Source: Flavobacterium beibuense F44-8
GTDB taxonomy: Bacteria; Bacteroidota; Bacteroidia; Flavobacteriales; Flavobacteriaceae
Direction: 5' to 3'
DNA: 64,000 bases
Assembly (NCBI RefSeq): GCF_000769915.1
Contig: NZ_JRLV01000016.1
Location: forward strand, 62,001 to 126,000
Shown: positions 53,307-62,257 of the stretch, in pieces
Position numbering within the stretch: the stretch's first letter is position 1
Layout of the letters: every line of letters begins with the position of its first letter
The notes under the pieces: model-generated
Told to the model about the DNA's origin: nothing
The model's database searches: none
What the model saw: only the letters and a program-made list of their open reading frames with translations
Translations under genes and position numbers: made by a program

Positions 53307-54866
53307 ATGTCACTTTTAAAAAAAATACTCATAGGACTAGCTATACTAATTGCTTTAGGAACAATTGCCAATTACGGATTAAGCTACTGGATATCAAGAA
53401 AATTACCTACCATCATCCAGTCAGACAAAGACATGCCTTATAACATCAGCTACACCGACCTGGATATAGCCCTGCTAAAAGGTAACATTACAATACTCAA
53501 CGCTTCACTATCTCCTAAAGACAGTACCGCACAATTAAAAAGCGGTGCTTACGGTCAAATTGAAAAAATACGCATAGAGCATTTTAGCCTTTGGGCACTT
53601 CTAAAAAACAACAAGATAAGGGTTGACAATATCATTATAGATAAACCCGAAATCATACTATACCCCGAAGAAAATAAATACAATGTAAAAGGAGACCTTG
53701 TAAAACCATTTAAAAACACTGTTTTTACAGAAACGGTTGAAGTAAACAGAGGTAAATTTACCCTGCTTGATACTACTGACAATACTAAACTGAAAGCATC
53801 TAATATAAATATGCTTTTCAGAAACATTAAAATAGACAGCACTACTATTGATGATAATTTACCGGTAAAATATTCGTCTTACAGCTTAAAGTGTGACAGC
53901 TTGTTTTATCAGGTAGACAAACAATACAACATCACAACACAAGAGCTTAACATTAGCGATACCGCCATTACCGTAAATAATTTTAAGTTAACGCCGGAAC
54001 AGACCCGTATGGAATTTGCACAGTCTATCCCAAAGGAGAAAGACCAATACCGAATTGAAGTAAACAAAATACACATTCCTGATTTACTTTGGGGTTTTGT
54101 GAACGACACCTTATATGTACGAACACCTCTTGTTGATTTAACTAAAGTAAACGCAGTTATATACAGACCTAAAATGGCTCCCGATGATTTATCGGTAAAA
54201 AAACTATACAGCCAAATGCTGCGCGAAATAAAATTTGACCTGAAAGCCGACACGATAAAACTAAACGACTCGTATGTAGAATACCAGGAACAGCAAAGTT
54301 ATGATAAGCCTGCTGCCAAAGTAATGTTCTCTGATTTTAATGCCACAATAAAAAACATATACAGCCCGATTAATAAAACTGAAACTCCGCAAACCACTCT
54401 CGACGTTAATTGTCTTTTCATGAAATCGTCCCCATTAAGTGTACACTGGACTTTTGATATTACCGATGAAACCGATGCATTTACCATACAGGGAAAACTG
54501 CAAAATGTAAAAAGTAGTGTGATTGACCCGGTAGCCAAACCATTAATGAACATTACCACTACGGGCGACCTAAAAGAAATTTACTTTACATTTAACGGAA
54601 ACCGCAACAACTCAAACGGAGATTTTGCCATTAAATATGAAGACCTCAAAGTAAAACTCTACAAAAAGGACGGAAAGGATAAAAACAAACTCATGTCGGC
54701 CGTTGGTAACCTGTTGGTGAAAAACGATAGTGAAGATGAACTAAAAGAAACAGAAGTAAGTGTGGAGAGGCTTAAAGACAAATCGGTATTTAATTTCCTG
54801 TGGCGCTTTTTGTATGAAGGACTCAAAAAAACACTACTCCCTAAAATCATTAGCGGAGGTGATTAA
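53307..54866 (+). CDS. AsmA/DUF748-like membrane-anchored protein
   Basis: A 519-residue protein with one N-terminal membrane helix (5-28), then beta-rich sequence with the AsmA/DUF748 feel: YNISYTDLDIALLKGNITILNASLSPKD, IEKIRIEHFSLWALLKNNKIRVDNIIIDKPEIILY. A terminal stretch KSVFNFLWRFLYEGLKKTLLP resembles the C-terminal amphipathic end of DUF748 proteins. Envelope lipid transport is the family theme; the specific role is unknown. It is monocistronic, with a bidirectional terminator after it. Confidence 0.72.
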   Translation: MSLLKKILIGLAILIALGTIANYGLSYWISRKLPTIIQSDKDMPYNISYTDLDIALLKGNITILNASLSPKDSTAQLKSGAYGQIEKIRIEHFSLWALLKNNKIRVDNIIIDKPEIILYPEENKYNVKGDLVKPFKNTVFTETVEVNRGKFTLLDTTDNTKLKASNINMLFRNIKIDSTTIDDNLPVKYSSYSLKCDSLFYQVDKQYNITTQELNISDTAITVNNFKLTPEQTRMEFAQSIPKEKDQYRIEVNKIHIPDLLWGFVNDTLYVRTPLVDLTKVNAVIYRPKMAPDDLSVKKLYSQMLREIKFDLKADTIKLNDSYVEYQEQQSYDKPAAKVMFSDFNATIKNIYSPINKTETPQTTLDVNCLFMKSSPLSVHWTFDITDETDAFTIQGKLQNVKSSVIDPVAKPLMNITTTGDLKEIYFTFNGNRNNSNGDFAIKYEDLKVKLYKKDGKDKNKLMSAVGNLLVKNDSEDELKETEVSVERLKDKSVFNFLWRFLYEGLKKTLLPKIISGGD

Positions 54867-54870
54867 AGCA

Positions 54871-54900
54871 AAAGAGGACTGAAAAAACAGTCCTCTTTTT
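54871..54900. terminator. Bidirectional terminator between the AsmA-like gene and the hydrolase
   Basis: Perfect 11-bp stem AAAGAGGACTG (54871-54881) / CAGTCCTCTTT (54888-54898), loop of six A, followed by T. It lies between convergent genes. Confidence 0.88.
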
Positions 54901-54906
54901 ATTTTG

Positions 54907-55671
54907 TTATGCTGTAAGAAACTCCAGCGTCTCTGTCAAAAAATCTTTCGGATTTTCGGCATGCAACCAGTGCCCCGCATTTTTAATATCTTTTATAATC
55001 GCTTTAGGAAAGTGATTATGAATCATTTCAAAATCTTCGTCTTTTATATAATTGGATCTGTCTCCTCTTAAAAACAATACAGGTCCGTCATACACACTAC
55101 CTTCAGGTAATGCAGCTCCTATATTTTCAATCTTATCGGTAAGCACTTTCAGGTTAAACCTAAAATCTAAGTGTCCCGGTTCTTTCCAGTACAGGTTTTT
55201 CATAAGGAACTGACGGGTACCAAAATCATCAATATACTTTTTAAGGATATCTTCCACATCACTCCTACCCGGTTTCATCGAAAAATCTACCGCATTCAAA
55301 CCCGCTAATATGTCCTGATGGTGAGGCCTGTAGTATTTCGGACCTATATCAGCTATTACTAACCTGTCCAGCATTTCGGGATGCGCCACAGCAAAAAACA
55401 TACTGGCCTTACCTCCCATAGAGTGACCAATAACATCTATTTTCTCTAACTTATAATACAGGCAGTAATCATAAATATCCTGAACCATAGCACTGTAATC
55501 AAACTCTTCCGAATGAAAACTCTTACCGTGATTTCTCATATCTATGACATGCACCTGATATCCTTTTTCAGCATATTGACCACCAAGGGTTTTCCAGTTG
55601 TCAGACATCCCTAAAAAACCGTGTATTATAAGCAATGGCTTGCCTTCTCCTTCTACTCTGGAATGCAACAT
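54907..55671 (-). CDS. Alpha/beta-hydrolase (YbfF-like esterase)
   Basis: A 254-residue cytoplasmic alpha/beta-hydrolase. Oxyanion motif IHGFLGMSDNW, the DMRNHGKS turn typical of YbfF-type esterases, nucleophile elbow DVIGHSMGGKA (serine ~98), acid in LFLRGDRSNYI, and final histidine in NAGHWLHAENP. YbfF hydrolyses short acyl-CoA or ester substrates; the physiological substrate is unknown. It starts 2 nt after the pdxJ stop, so the two form an operon. The C-terminus ends at the bidirectional terminator. Confidence 0.88.
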   Translation of the reverse strand: MLHSRVEGEGKPLLIIHGFLGMSDNWKTLGGQYAEKGYQVHVIDMRNHGKSFHSEEFDYSAMVQDIYDYCLYYKLEKIDVIGHSMGGKASMFFAVAHPEMLDRLVIADIGPKYYRPHHQDILAGLNAVDFSMKPGRSDVEDILKKYIDDFGTRQFLMKNLYWKEPGHLDFRFNLKVLTDKIENIGAALPEGSVYDGPVLFLRGDRSNYIKDEDFEMIHNHFPKAIIKDIKNAGHWLHAENPKDFLTETLEFLTA

Positions 55672-55673
55672 AG

Positions 55674-56387
55674 TTATTTTAGTTTTTGAAGATACATATT
55701 CACAACATTTTCCAGACCAAGGTAAAGCGACTCTGCTACAAGCGCATGTCCTATAGACACCTCTAAAAGACCGGGAATGTTTTCTTTAAAAAACTTGATA
55801 TTATCCAAACTCAGGTCATGACCGGCATTTATACCTAAACCTAACTCGTTTGCCAGTTTTGCCGAAGCCACATAATGATCAATACCAGCAGTATTACCTA
55901 AGCTGTACTCATGAGCAAAAGCCTCAGTGTATAATTCAATCCTGTCGGTACCGGTTTCTTTAGCCCCTTCAATCATTTCTAAAACCGGGTCTACAAATAT
56001 AGAAGTACGTATACCATTACTCTTAAACTCGGCAATAACATCCTGTAAAAACGATTTATGCTTTACAGTATCCCATCCGGCGTTAGATGTTATAGCATCG
56101 TCGGCATCCGGAACAAGAGTAACCTGTGTAGGCTTTACCTCAAGTACAAGATCGATAAACTTCTTCACAGGGTTTCCTTCTATATTATACTCGGTATGCA
56201 CAACAGAAACTAAATCCCTGGCATCCTGATAACGGATATGTCTTTCATCTGGCCTTGGGTGTATGGTAACACCTTGTGCTCCAAATTTCTGAACATCGGC
56301 TGCAACTTTAAGTAAATCGGGAACATTACCCCCTCTGGAGTTTCTTAACGTTGCTATTTTATTTATATTTACACTAAGTTTTGTCAT
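55674..56387 (-). CDS. pdxJ: Pyridoxine 5'-phosphate synthase PdxJ
   Basis: The last step of DXP-dependent vitamin B6 synthesis, condensing 3-amino-2-oxopropyl phosphate and DXP to pyridoxine phosphate. It is a TIM barrel. Motifs seen are LSVNINKIATLRNSRGG, GVTIHPRPDERHIR, VTLVPDADDAITSNAGWD, RIELYTEAFAHEY, LGINAGHDLSLDN and VSIGHALVAESLYLGL. The start MTKLSVNINK (56385-56387) gives 237 residues, the family length; the frame is open 13 codons further without support. Bacteroidota versions carry DAITSNAGWD as here. It is divergent from the CBS-nadK cluster. Confidence 0.95.
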   Translation of the reverse strand: MTKLSVNINKIATLRNSRGGNVPDLLKVAADVQKFGAQGVTIHPRPDERHIRYQDARDLVSVVHTEYNIEGNPVKKFIDLVLEVKPTQVTLVPDADDAITSNAGWDTVKHKSFLQDVIAEFKSNGIRTSIFVDPVLEMIEGAKETGTDRIELYTEAFAHEYSLGNTAGIDHYVASAKLANELGLGINAGHDLSLDNIKFFKENIPGLLEVSIGHALVAESLYLGLENVVNMYLQKLK

Positions 56388-56491
56388 TACACGGTTGTTT
56401 AACTCAAATTTTACACAAAAATACAAAGTAAAATTAAGGTAGGATATTCTAATTTTTGATTATTTTGCAGTAATAACTCATACTCCCCAAC

Positions 56492-57151
56492 ATGATTGAT
56501 ATTAACGACTTTATCAACAACCAAATCAAACCGTTAAATATAACCGAATCCATAGCTGATGCTCAGGATCTTTTTGCCGAATACACCTTTTCCCATTTTC
56601 CTGTAACAGAAAATGGCATATATATAGGTTGTGCCAGTGCCGAAGACACCGAACTTATGGATATTGAAAAAACACTTGAGGATATGCGCTATACCCTTGA
56701 AAGGTTTTTTGTGCGCGACACCACCATATGGCTGGACGTATTGGAAATATTTGCCAAAAACGAAACCAATGTGGTTCCTATTCTTGATAAAGACAACAAT
56801 TATTTGGGATATTATGAGATTACCGATATTATTCAGTTTTTCCACCAAACCCCTTTCTTAAAAGAAGACGGAGGTATACTGGTAGTACAAAAAGGCATTG
56901 CTGATTACAGTATGAGCGAAGTTGCTCAAATTGTGGAAAGCAATAACGGCAGGCTGCTGGGGCTTTTCATATCTGAAGCCAATCTTGAAAAGGTACAGAT
57001 AACCCTAAAAATAAGCCTTGGGGGATTAAGTGAAATCATCCAGACTTTCAGAAGATACAATTACGAAATCATATCAGAGCACCAGGAGGATGCCTACATC
57101 AATACACTAAAAGACCGTTCTGACTATTTAGACAAATACCTGAACATATAA
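56492..57151 (+). CDS. CBS-pair protein with ACT-like C-terminus
   Basis: A 219-residue protein. Two CBS motifs (residues 1-~125; NITESIADAQDLFAEYTFSHFPVTENGIYIGC and TIWLDVLEIFAKNETNVVPILDKDNNYLGYYEITDII) form a Bateman module, usually binding adenine nucleotides. The remainder (~140-219) looks like an ACT/regulatory domain (GRLLGLFISEANLEKVQITLKISLGGLSEIIQTFRRYNYEII). It is 14 nt upstream of nadK, a fixed neighbour in flavobacteria, so a link to NAD(P) or energy sensing is suggested but not shown. Confidence 0.82.
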   Translation: MIDINDFINNQIKPLNITESIADAQDLFAEYTFSHFPVTENGIYIGCASAEDTELMDIEKTLEDMRYTLERFFVRDTTIWLDVLEIFAKNETNVVPILDKDNNYLGYYEITDIIQFFHQTPFLKEDGGILVVQKGIADYSMSEVAQIVESNNGRLLGLFISEANLEKVQITLKISLGGLSEIIQTFRRYNYEIISEHQEDAYINTLKDRSDYLDKYLNI

Positions 57152-57165
57152 TAAGCGTGAGGAAC

Positions 57166-58047
57166 ATGAGGATAGCAGTATACGGACAGTATTATAAAGA
57201 CAATACCGAAGACATTATTGAAAAAATGTTTGCGGTTTTTGAAGGCCATACCACCGAGGTTATTTTTGAAGCCAAATTTTACAATGCCATAAAAGAGAAA
57301 GGACTCCTTAAGGAGGAGTATGCTACTTTTAGCAACCATGAGGAGCTGGACCGCAGGTTTGATATGCTTATCAGTATTGGCGGCGATGGCACCATGTTAA
57401 GGTCAGCAACTTATGTGCGCGACAAAAACATACCTGTATTAGGTATTAATGCCGGGCGTTTAGGTTTTTTGGCAACTGTACAGCAGGATGAAATTGAAAC
57501 CCTGCTGCCTCTTATTTTTGAAAACAAATACAAAATATCTCCACGCACGCTTTTATCCCTTGACTACGAAGGAATGGAAAAGGAAGCCGGACTGGATTTT
57601 GCACTTAACGAAATCACTGTAAGCCGTAAAGACACTACTTCCATGATCACCGTAGAGGTAAAACTAAACGGAGACTACCTTAATTCCTACTGGGCAGACG
57701 GACTTATAATATCTACCCCAACCGGATCTACCGGTTATTCACTTAGTTGCGGCGGACCGTTACTGATACCTGAGGTAAACAGCCTTGTTATCACCCCTAT
57801 TGCACCACATAACCTTAATGCAAGGCCACTGGTAATTCCGGATGATACCGAACTGGAACTTAAAGTAAGCGGTAGGGAACCACAGCACCTTATCTCACTT
57901 GACTCAAGAATACTTACAGTAGATACCGAAACCTCCTTTTTTATTAAAAAGACAGGTTTTAAAATCAACATGGTAGAGTTCCCGGATGAGAAATTCATAA
58001 AAACCCTACGCAAAAAACTGCTTTGGGGTGAGGATAAAAGAAACTAA
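57166..58047 (+). CDS. nadK: NAD kinase
   Basis: Phosphorylates NAD to NADP with ATP. The signature is SIGGDGTMLR (GGDGT at residues 72-76), followed by the conserved GINAGRLGFLA, LNEITVSR, DGLIISTPTGSTGYSLSCGGPLLIP and PIAPHNLNARPLVIP. It is 293 residues counted from the ATG at 57166; a GTG three codons earlier is open but unlikely. It is directly behind the CBS gene. The gap to porG (155 nt) contains a promoter-like box. Confidence 0.95.
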   Translation: MRIAVYGQYYKDNTEDIIEKMFAVFEGHTTEVIFEAKFYNAIKEKGLLKEEYATFSNHEELDRRFDMLISIGGDGTMLRSATYVRDKNIPVLGINAGRLGFLATVQQDEIETLLPLIFENKYKISPRTLLSLDYEGMEKEAGLDFALNEITVSRKDTTSMITVEVKLNGDYLNSYWADGLIISTPTGSTGYSLSCGGPLLIPEVNSLVITPIAPHNLNARPLVIPDDTELELKVSGREPQHLISLDSRILTVDTETSFFIKKTGFKINMVEFPDEKFIKTLRKKLLWGEDKRN

Positions 58048-58178
58048 TAGCAACTTTTTTACCTACACCACATACTACACCACATCTTCTTTCGTTTTTT
58101 AGTCTGAACCGTGATTGCAAATTTTCAATTTATAGACGTAAAAAGTCTAAACAGAGGCGAAATAGAAATCTATATTGT

Positions 58179-58186
58179 TATATTTG
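58179..58186 (+). promoter_or_regulatory. Probable -7 element of the porG-uppS-bamA cluster
   Basis: TATATTTG matches TAnnTTTG, 16 nt before the porG ATG. No clear -33 TTG. Confidence 0.45.
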
Positions 58187-58202
58187 CACCTATTTTGATG
58201 TA

Positions 58203-58886
58203 ATGAGTAGAGTTTTAGTAGTTTTATTTTTAATTATTGCTTCATTTAATGCCGAAGCCCAAATCAACGAAGTGGGTATTTTTGTGGGCGGAAGCAACTA
58301 TATAGGTGATGTGGGACCTACAGATTATATAGCCCCTAAAGATCTTGCTTTAGGATTCCTGTATAAGTACAACCGTAGTCCGCGCCACTCCTATAGAGCT
58401 TCCTTTACCTATGCAAAGATATCTGCTAACGATGCTGATTCAGACATGAGTGCCAGAAAACAAAGAGGCTATTCATTTGATAATACTGTAAAAGAATTAT
58501 CTTTAGGCCTTGAATTCAATTTTTTTGACTTCAATCTGCACGAAACTGATTTTCAGCTAACCCCTTATGTATATGGGGGACTGAGCTATTTTTGGTATGA
58601 TGAGCAGTATATTAATAACGGACGAACTTACGACAACGGTAACAGCAGTGCGCTGGCAATACCAATGACCGTAGGTATAAAAACTAATGTTTTACCAAAC
58701 TTTGTAATAGGATTTGAAGTGGGTGCGAGATATACTTTTAGTGACAATTTAGACGGAAGTTATCCTGAAGATGATACCTACCAAAACCTTCGCTTTGGTA
58801 ACTTAGAAAGCGACGACTGGTATGTATTTACCGGATTTACACTTACCTACACCTTTGGTGAAAAACCTTGCTACTGCCCTAACTAA
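58203..58886 (+). CDS. porG: PorG-type outer-membrane beta-barrel (DUF6089), type IX secretion system
   Basis: A 227-residue outer-membrane protein. The signal peptide (1-19, ending NAEAQ) is followed by the DUF6089 opening INEVGIFVGGSNYIGDVGPTDYI, then amphipathic strands with aromatic girdles and a final strand ...FTLTYTFGEKPCYCPN. In Porphyromonas gingivalis PorG is needed for type IX secretion and anchors the PorK-PorN rings. The assignment rests on the opening motif, size and the fixed order nadK-porG-uppS-bamA. It starts 16 nt after its promoter box and ends 4 nt before uppS. Confidence 0.85.
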   Translation: MSRVLVVLFLIIASFNAEAQINEVGIFVGGSNYIGDVGPTDYIAPKDLALGFLYKYNRSPRHSYRASFTYAKISANDADSDMSARKQRGYSFDNTVKELSLGLEFNFFDFNLHETDFQLTPYVYGGLSYFWYDEQYINNGRTYDNGNSSALAIPMTVGIKTNVLPNFVIGFEVGARYTFSDNLDGSYPEDDTYQNLRFGNLESDDWYVFTGFTLTYTFGEKPCYCPN

Positions 58887-58890
58887 AATC

Positions 58891-59631
58891 ATGGACAAAT
58901 CAACTACCATAAATACTGAAAATATACCTAACCACATCGCCATAATTATGGACGGTAACGGCCGTTGGGCTAAAAAACGCGGATTACTTCGCGCATTAGG
59001 CCATGAAAGCGGATCGAAATCGGTAAAGGATGTGGTAGAAAACTGTAAGAATATAGGTGTAAAATACCTAACCCTTTATGCCTTCTCTACAGAAAACTGG
59101 AACAGGCCAAGGCTTGAAGTGGAAGCTTTAATGAAACTACTTATCCGTTCATTAAAAAAAGAACTTCCTGTACTTCAAAAAAACAACATCAAGCTAAGCA
59201 CAATTGGCAATACCGACAAACTTCCTGAAAGAGCAAGAAAACAACTTTTAGAGGTTATAGATGAAACCAAGGATAACACCAAAATGCTGGTGACCCTTGC
59301 TTTAAGCTATGGCTCAAGGGAAGAAATAGTATCGGCTGTTAAAAAGATTAGTGAACAAGTAAAAACAAACGCGATAGCGGTAACAGATATAAATGAAGAG
59401 ATAATTACTCAAAACCTTTACACACACAACCTACCGGATGTAGACCTGCTTATAAGAACAAGCGGTGAACAGCGAATTAGCAATTTCCTGCTATGGCAGT
59501 GTGCGTATGCAGAATTTTATTTTACCGACGTATTATGGCCGGACTTTACAGAAGAAGACCTGCACGAAGCAATTATCAGTTACCAAAAAAGAGAACGTAG
59601 ATTTGGAAAAACCAGTGAACAAGTTAAATAA
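58891..59631 (+). CDS. uppS: Undecaprenyl diphosphate synthase
   Basis: A cis-prenyltransferase making the C55 lipid carrier for peptidoglycan and O-antigen. The catalytic aspartate is D21 in IIMDGNGRWAKKRG. Other conserved parts are HESGSKSVKDVV, LTLYAFSTENWNRP, LALSYGSREEIV and the C-terminal DLLIRTSGEQRISNFLLWQCAYAEFYF. The start MDKSTTINTEN (58891) gives 246 residues and follows the porG stop by 4 nt. An open stretch of 23 codons upstream overlaps porG and is not used. Confidence 0.95.
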   Translation: MDKSTTINTENIPNHIAIIMDGNGRWAKKRGLLRALGHESGSKSVKDVVENCKNIGVKYLTLYAFSTENWNRPRLEVEALMKLLIRSLKKELPVLQKNNIKLSTIGNTDKLPERARKQLLEVIDETKDNTKMLVTLALSYGSREEIVSAVKKISEQVKTNAIAVTDINEEIITQNLYTHNLPDVDLLIRTSGEQRISNFLLWQCAYAEFYFTDVLWPDFTEEDLHEAIISYQKRERRFGKTSEQVK

Positions 59632-59638
59632 AACCGAG

Positions 59639-62221
59639 ATGTTTTATAAGCGCATTAAATTATTTTCAGCCATATTTCTATGCTTGGCCTCATTTACAGC
59701 TAAAGCACAAGACAGGATTGAACCGGGACAGTATGTAATTGCCGATATAAAAGTTAATGGTGACATTACTTACAATGAGCAAACTGTTGTAACATTTACC
59801 CGCTTAGAGAAAGGTCAGCGTATTAACGTACCCGGAGAAGAAATAAGTAATGCCATTAGAAAACTGGCGAGCCTTAAACTATTTGAAGACATCAACTTTT
59901 ATGCTTCTAAAGTTGTAGGCGACAGTATTTATCTTGAACTGGATGTAACCGAACTTCCTAAACTTAGTGAAGTTAAAATGCAGGGGCTTAAGAAAAGTAA
60001 GATTGAAGGACTTATTAAGGATACTGAACTTACTAAAGGAAAAATAGTTAACGAGAACCTTGTTACTACTACTAAAAACTATATTGAAAACAAATATAAA
60101 AAAGACGGTTACTACAATACTAAAGTAGCTATTAACGTAATACCAGACAGTAGTAATACTGTAAAGATGGTAGTTAATATAGACCGTGGTAAGAAAGTAA
60201 AAGTATCCTCAATTAAATTTGACGGTAACACCATGCTTTCAGACGGCAAGCTAAGAGGCGCCATGAAGAACACCAAGAAAAAGAGCTTCATGAACCCGTT
60301 ACGTATATTTAAATCATCAAAATACATTAAAGAAAAGTATAAGGAAGATTTAGCAAGCATTGTGGACAAATACAAAGAAAAAGGTTACCGTGATGCACGT
60401 GTAATTGAAGATACAGTTGCCTACAATAAAGACAAAAATACTGTTGATATAAGCATCCAGATTGAAGAAGGACGCAAGTACTACTTTGGTGATATTAAAT
60501 TTTTAGGTAATACTGTTTATCCAAACAATATATTAAGTCAGGTTCTTGGTATTAAAAAAGGCGACACCTATAACGGTATACTACTACAGGAAAGGATTGC
60601 CAACCCTAACAAACCGGATGGTGAAGACCTTACCAACCTGTACCAGAATAACGGCTACCTTTTCTCAAACATCAACGCAGTAGAGGTACGTACAGAAAAC
60701 GACACTATTGACTTTGAAATCCGTATTGTTGAAGGACCTATAGCTTACCTTAACAATGTAACCGTTGTAGGTAACGATAAAACAAACGACCACGTAATAT
60801 ACCGTGAGCTTCTAACAAGACCGGGGCAAAAATGGAATAAAGAAGATGTTATTAATACCGTAAGACAGCTTGGTGCTTTAGGTTTCTTTGATGCTGAGAC
60901 TATTCGTCCTGACGTTAAAAATGCCGACCCATCAACCGGTACTGTAGATGTAGAATGGAATGTAACCGAAAGAGGTTCCAGCCAAATTGAACTACAGGGA
61001 GGTTATGGTGGCGGTGGTTTCATCGGTACTCTTGGACTTTCGTTCAACAACTTCTCTATGCGTAACATTTTTAATAAGGAAGCATACAAACCTATACCAA
61101 TGGGTGATGGTCAAAAACTGTCATTACGTTTACAGGGTAGTACTTATTTCCAAACGTACAGCCTTTCGTTTACAGAACCATGGTTTGGAGGTAAAAAACC
61201 GATACAGCTTTTCAGCTCGTTATCGCACAGTAAACAGTTCCTGTACAACTTCCAATCAAGAGACGTTGACAGAAGCCAAAGCTTTACTATTAGCTCTATC
61301 ACAGTAGGTATGTCAAAAAGGTTAAGTGGTATTTATGATAACCTGAGAATCTCTCACTCACTTACATTCCAGTACTATAACCTTAGCAACTACAACACCG
61401 GATTATTTACATTTGGTAACGGTAGTTCACGTAACCTTGCATATACTCTTGAAGTTACCAGAGATAACAGAGGATCACTTATTTACCCGATGTCTGGTTC
61501 ATTATTCAGCGTAAGTGCAAAAATGACATTACCATACTCATTATTTAATGGCATTGACTACGCAGACCTTGAAAACCAGGCAGCCTATAAAACAACTAAC
61601 AGTAGCGGACAGTACCTTAACGAAGACGGACAGGTAGTATACGATTATCAGGATGCAGCAGTAGATCAGGGTAAAGTAGACCAGCAGAAGTTTAATTGGC
61701 TGGAATATTACAAAATTAAGCTGAAAGCTGATTGGTATACAAAAATTTATAATAAATTAGTACTTCGAACACTTGGTGAATTTGGATTCCTGGGTTCATA
61801 TAATTCAGACAGAGGGCTTGTTCCTTTTGAAAGATTCTTTGTGGGTGGTGACGGTTTAGCTAACTATTCGTTAGACGGTCGAGAGGTTATACAATTAAGG
61901 GGTTACCCTAACCAGGCACTATCTTCTATAAACGGAGGTACAGTGTACAATAAATTCTCATTAGAGTTACGTTATCCTATCACACTTAAACCACAGGCGT
62001 CTATATATGTATTAAGTTTCCTTGAGGCCGGTAATTCTTACGATTCATTCAGGAGTTACGACCCGTTTGTCCTTAAGCGTTCAGCAGGTTTCGGTCTAAG
62101 GGTATTTATGCCGGCATTCGGTTTATTAGGTATAGACTTCGCTAACGGATTCGATCCGCTTCCGGGCTATACTCAAAAGAATGGTTGGGAAACACACTTT
62201 ATCATCGGCCAGCAGTTTTAA
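59639..62221 (+). CDS. bamA: Outer membrane protein assembly factor BamA
   Basis: An Omp85 protein that inserts beta-barrels into the outer membrane. The start MFYKRIKLFS (59639) follows the uppS stop by 7 nt. A signal peptide (~1-24, ends AKAQ) precedes five POTRA repeats (~25-450; e.g. YVIADIKVNGDITYNEQTV, IKFLGNTVYPNNILSQVLGIKKGD). A 16-strand barrel ends ...ETHFIIGQQF, with terminal Phe as in Omp85 substrates. It is 860 residues, with long loops relative to E. coli. An upstream open frame overlapping uppS is a false extension. Confidence 0.95.
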   Translation: MFYKRIKLFSAIFLCLASFTAKAQDRIEPGQYVIADIKVNGDITYNEQTVVTFTRLEKGQRINVPGEEISNAIRKLASLKLFEDINFYASKVVGDSIYLELDVTELPKLSEVKMQGLKKSKIEGLIKDTELTKGKIVNENLVTTTKNYIENKYKKDGYYNTKVAINVIPDSSNTVKMVVNIDRGKKVKVSSIKFDGNTMLSDGKLRGAMKNTKKKSFMNPLRIFKSSKYIKEKYKEDLASIVDKYKEKGYRDARVIEDTVAYNKDKNTVDISIQIEEGRKYYFGDIKFLGNTVYPNNILSQVLGIKKGDTYNGILLQERIANPNKPDGEDLTNLYQNNGYLFSNINAVEVRTENDTIDFEIRIVEGPIAYLNNVTVVGNDKTNDHVIYRELLTRPGQKWNKEDVINTVRQLGALGFFDAETIRPDVKNADPSTGTVDVEWNVTERGSSQIELQGGYGGGGFIGTLGLSFNNFSMRNIFNKEAYKPIPMGDGQKLSLRLQGSTYFQTYSLSFTEPWFGGKKPIQLFSSLSHSKQFLYNFQSRDVDRSQSFTISSITVGMSKRLSGIYDNLRISHSLTFQYYNLSNYNTGLFTFGNGSSRNLAYTLEVTRDNRGSLIYPMSGSLFSVSAKMTLPYSLFNGIDYADLENQAAYKTTNSSGQYLNEDGQVVYDYQDAAVDQGKVDQQKFNWLEYYKIKLKADWYTKIYNKLVLRTLGEFGFLGSYNSDRGLVPFERFFVGGDGLANYSLDGREVIQLRGYPNQALSSINGGTVYNKFSLELRYPITLKPQASIYVLSFLEAGNSYDSFRSYDPFVLKRSAGFGLRVFMPAFGLLGIDFANGFDPLPGYTQKNGWETHFIIGQQF

Positions 62222-62257
62222 AAAAATGGCATGATATTTTCTAATAAGAAGTAAACT

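Noticed and set aside
59465..59638. N-terminal extension of bamA overlapping uppS
   Set aside because: The overlapped residues are the uppS C-terminus in another frame; the signal peptide begins at 59639.
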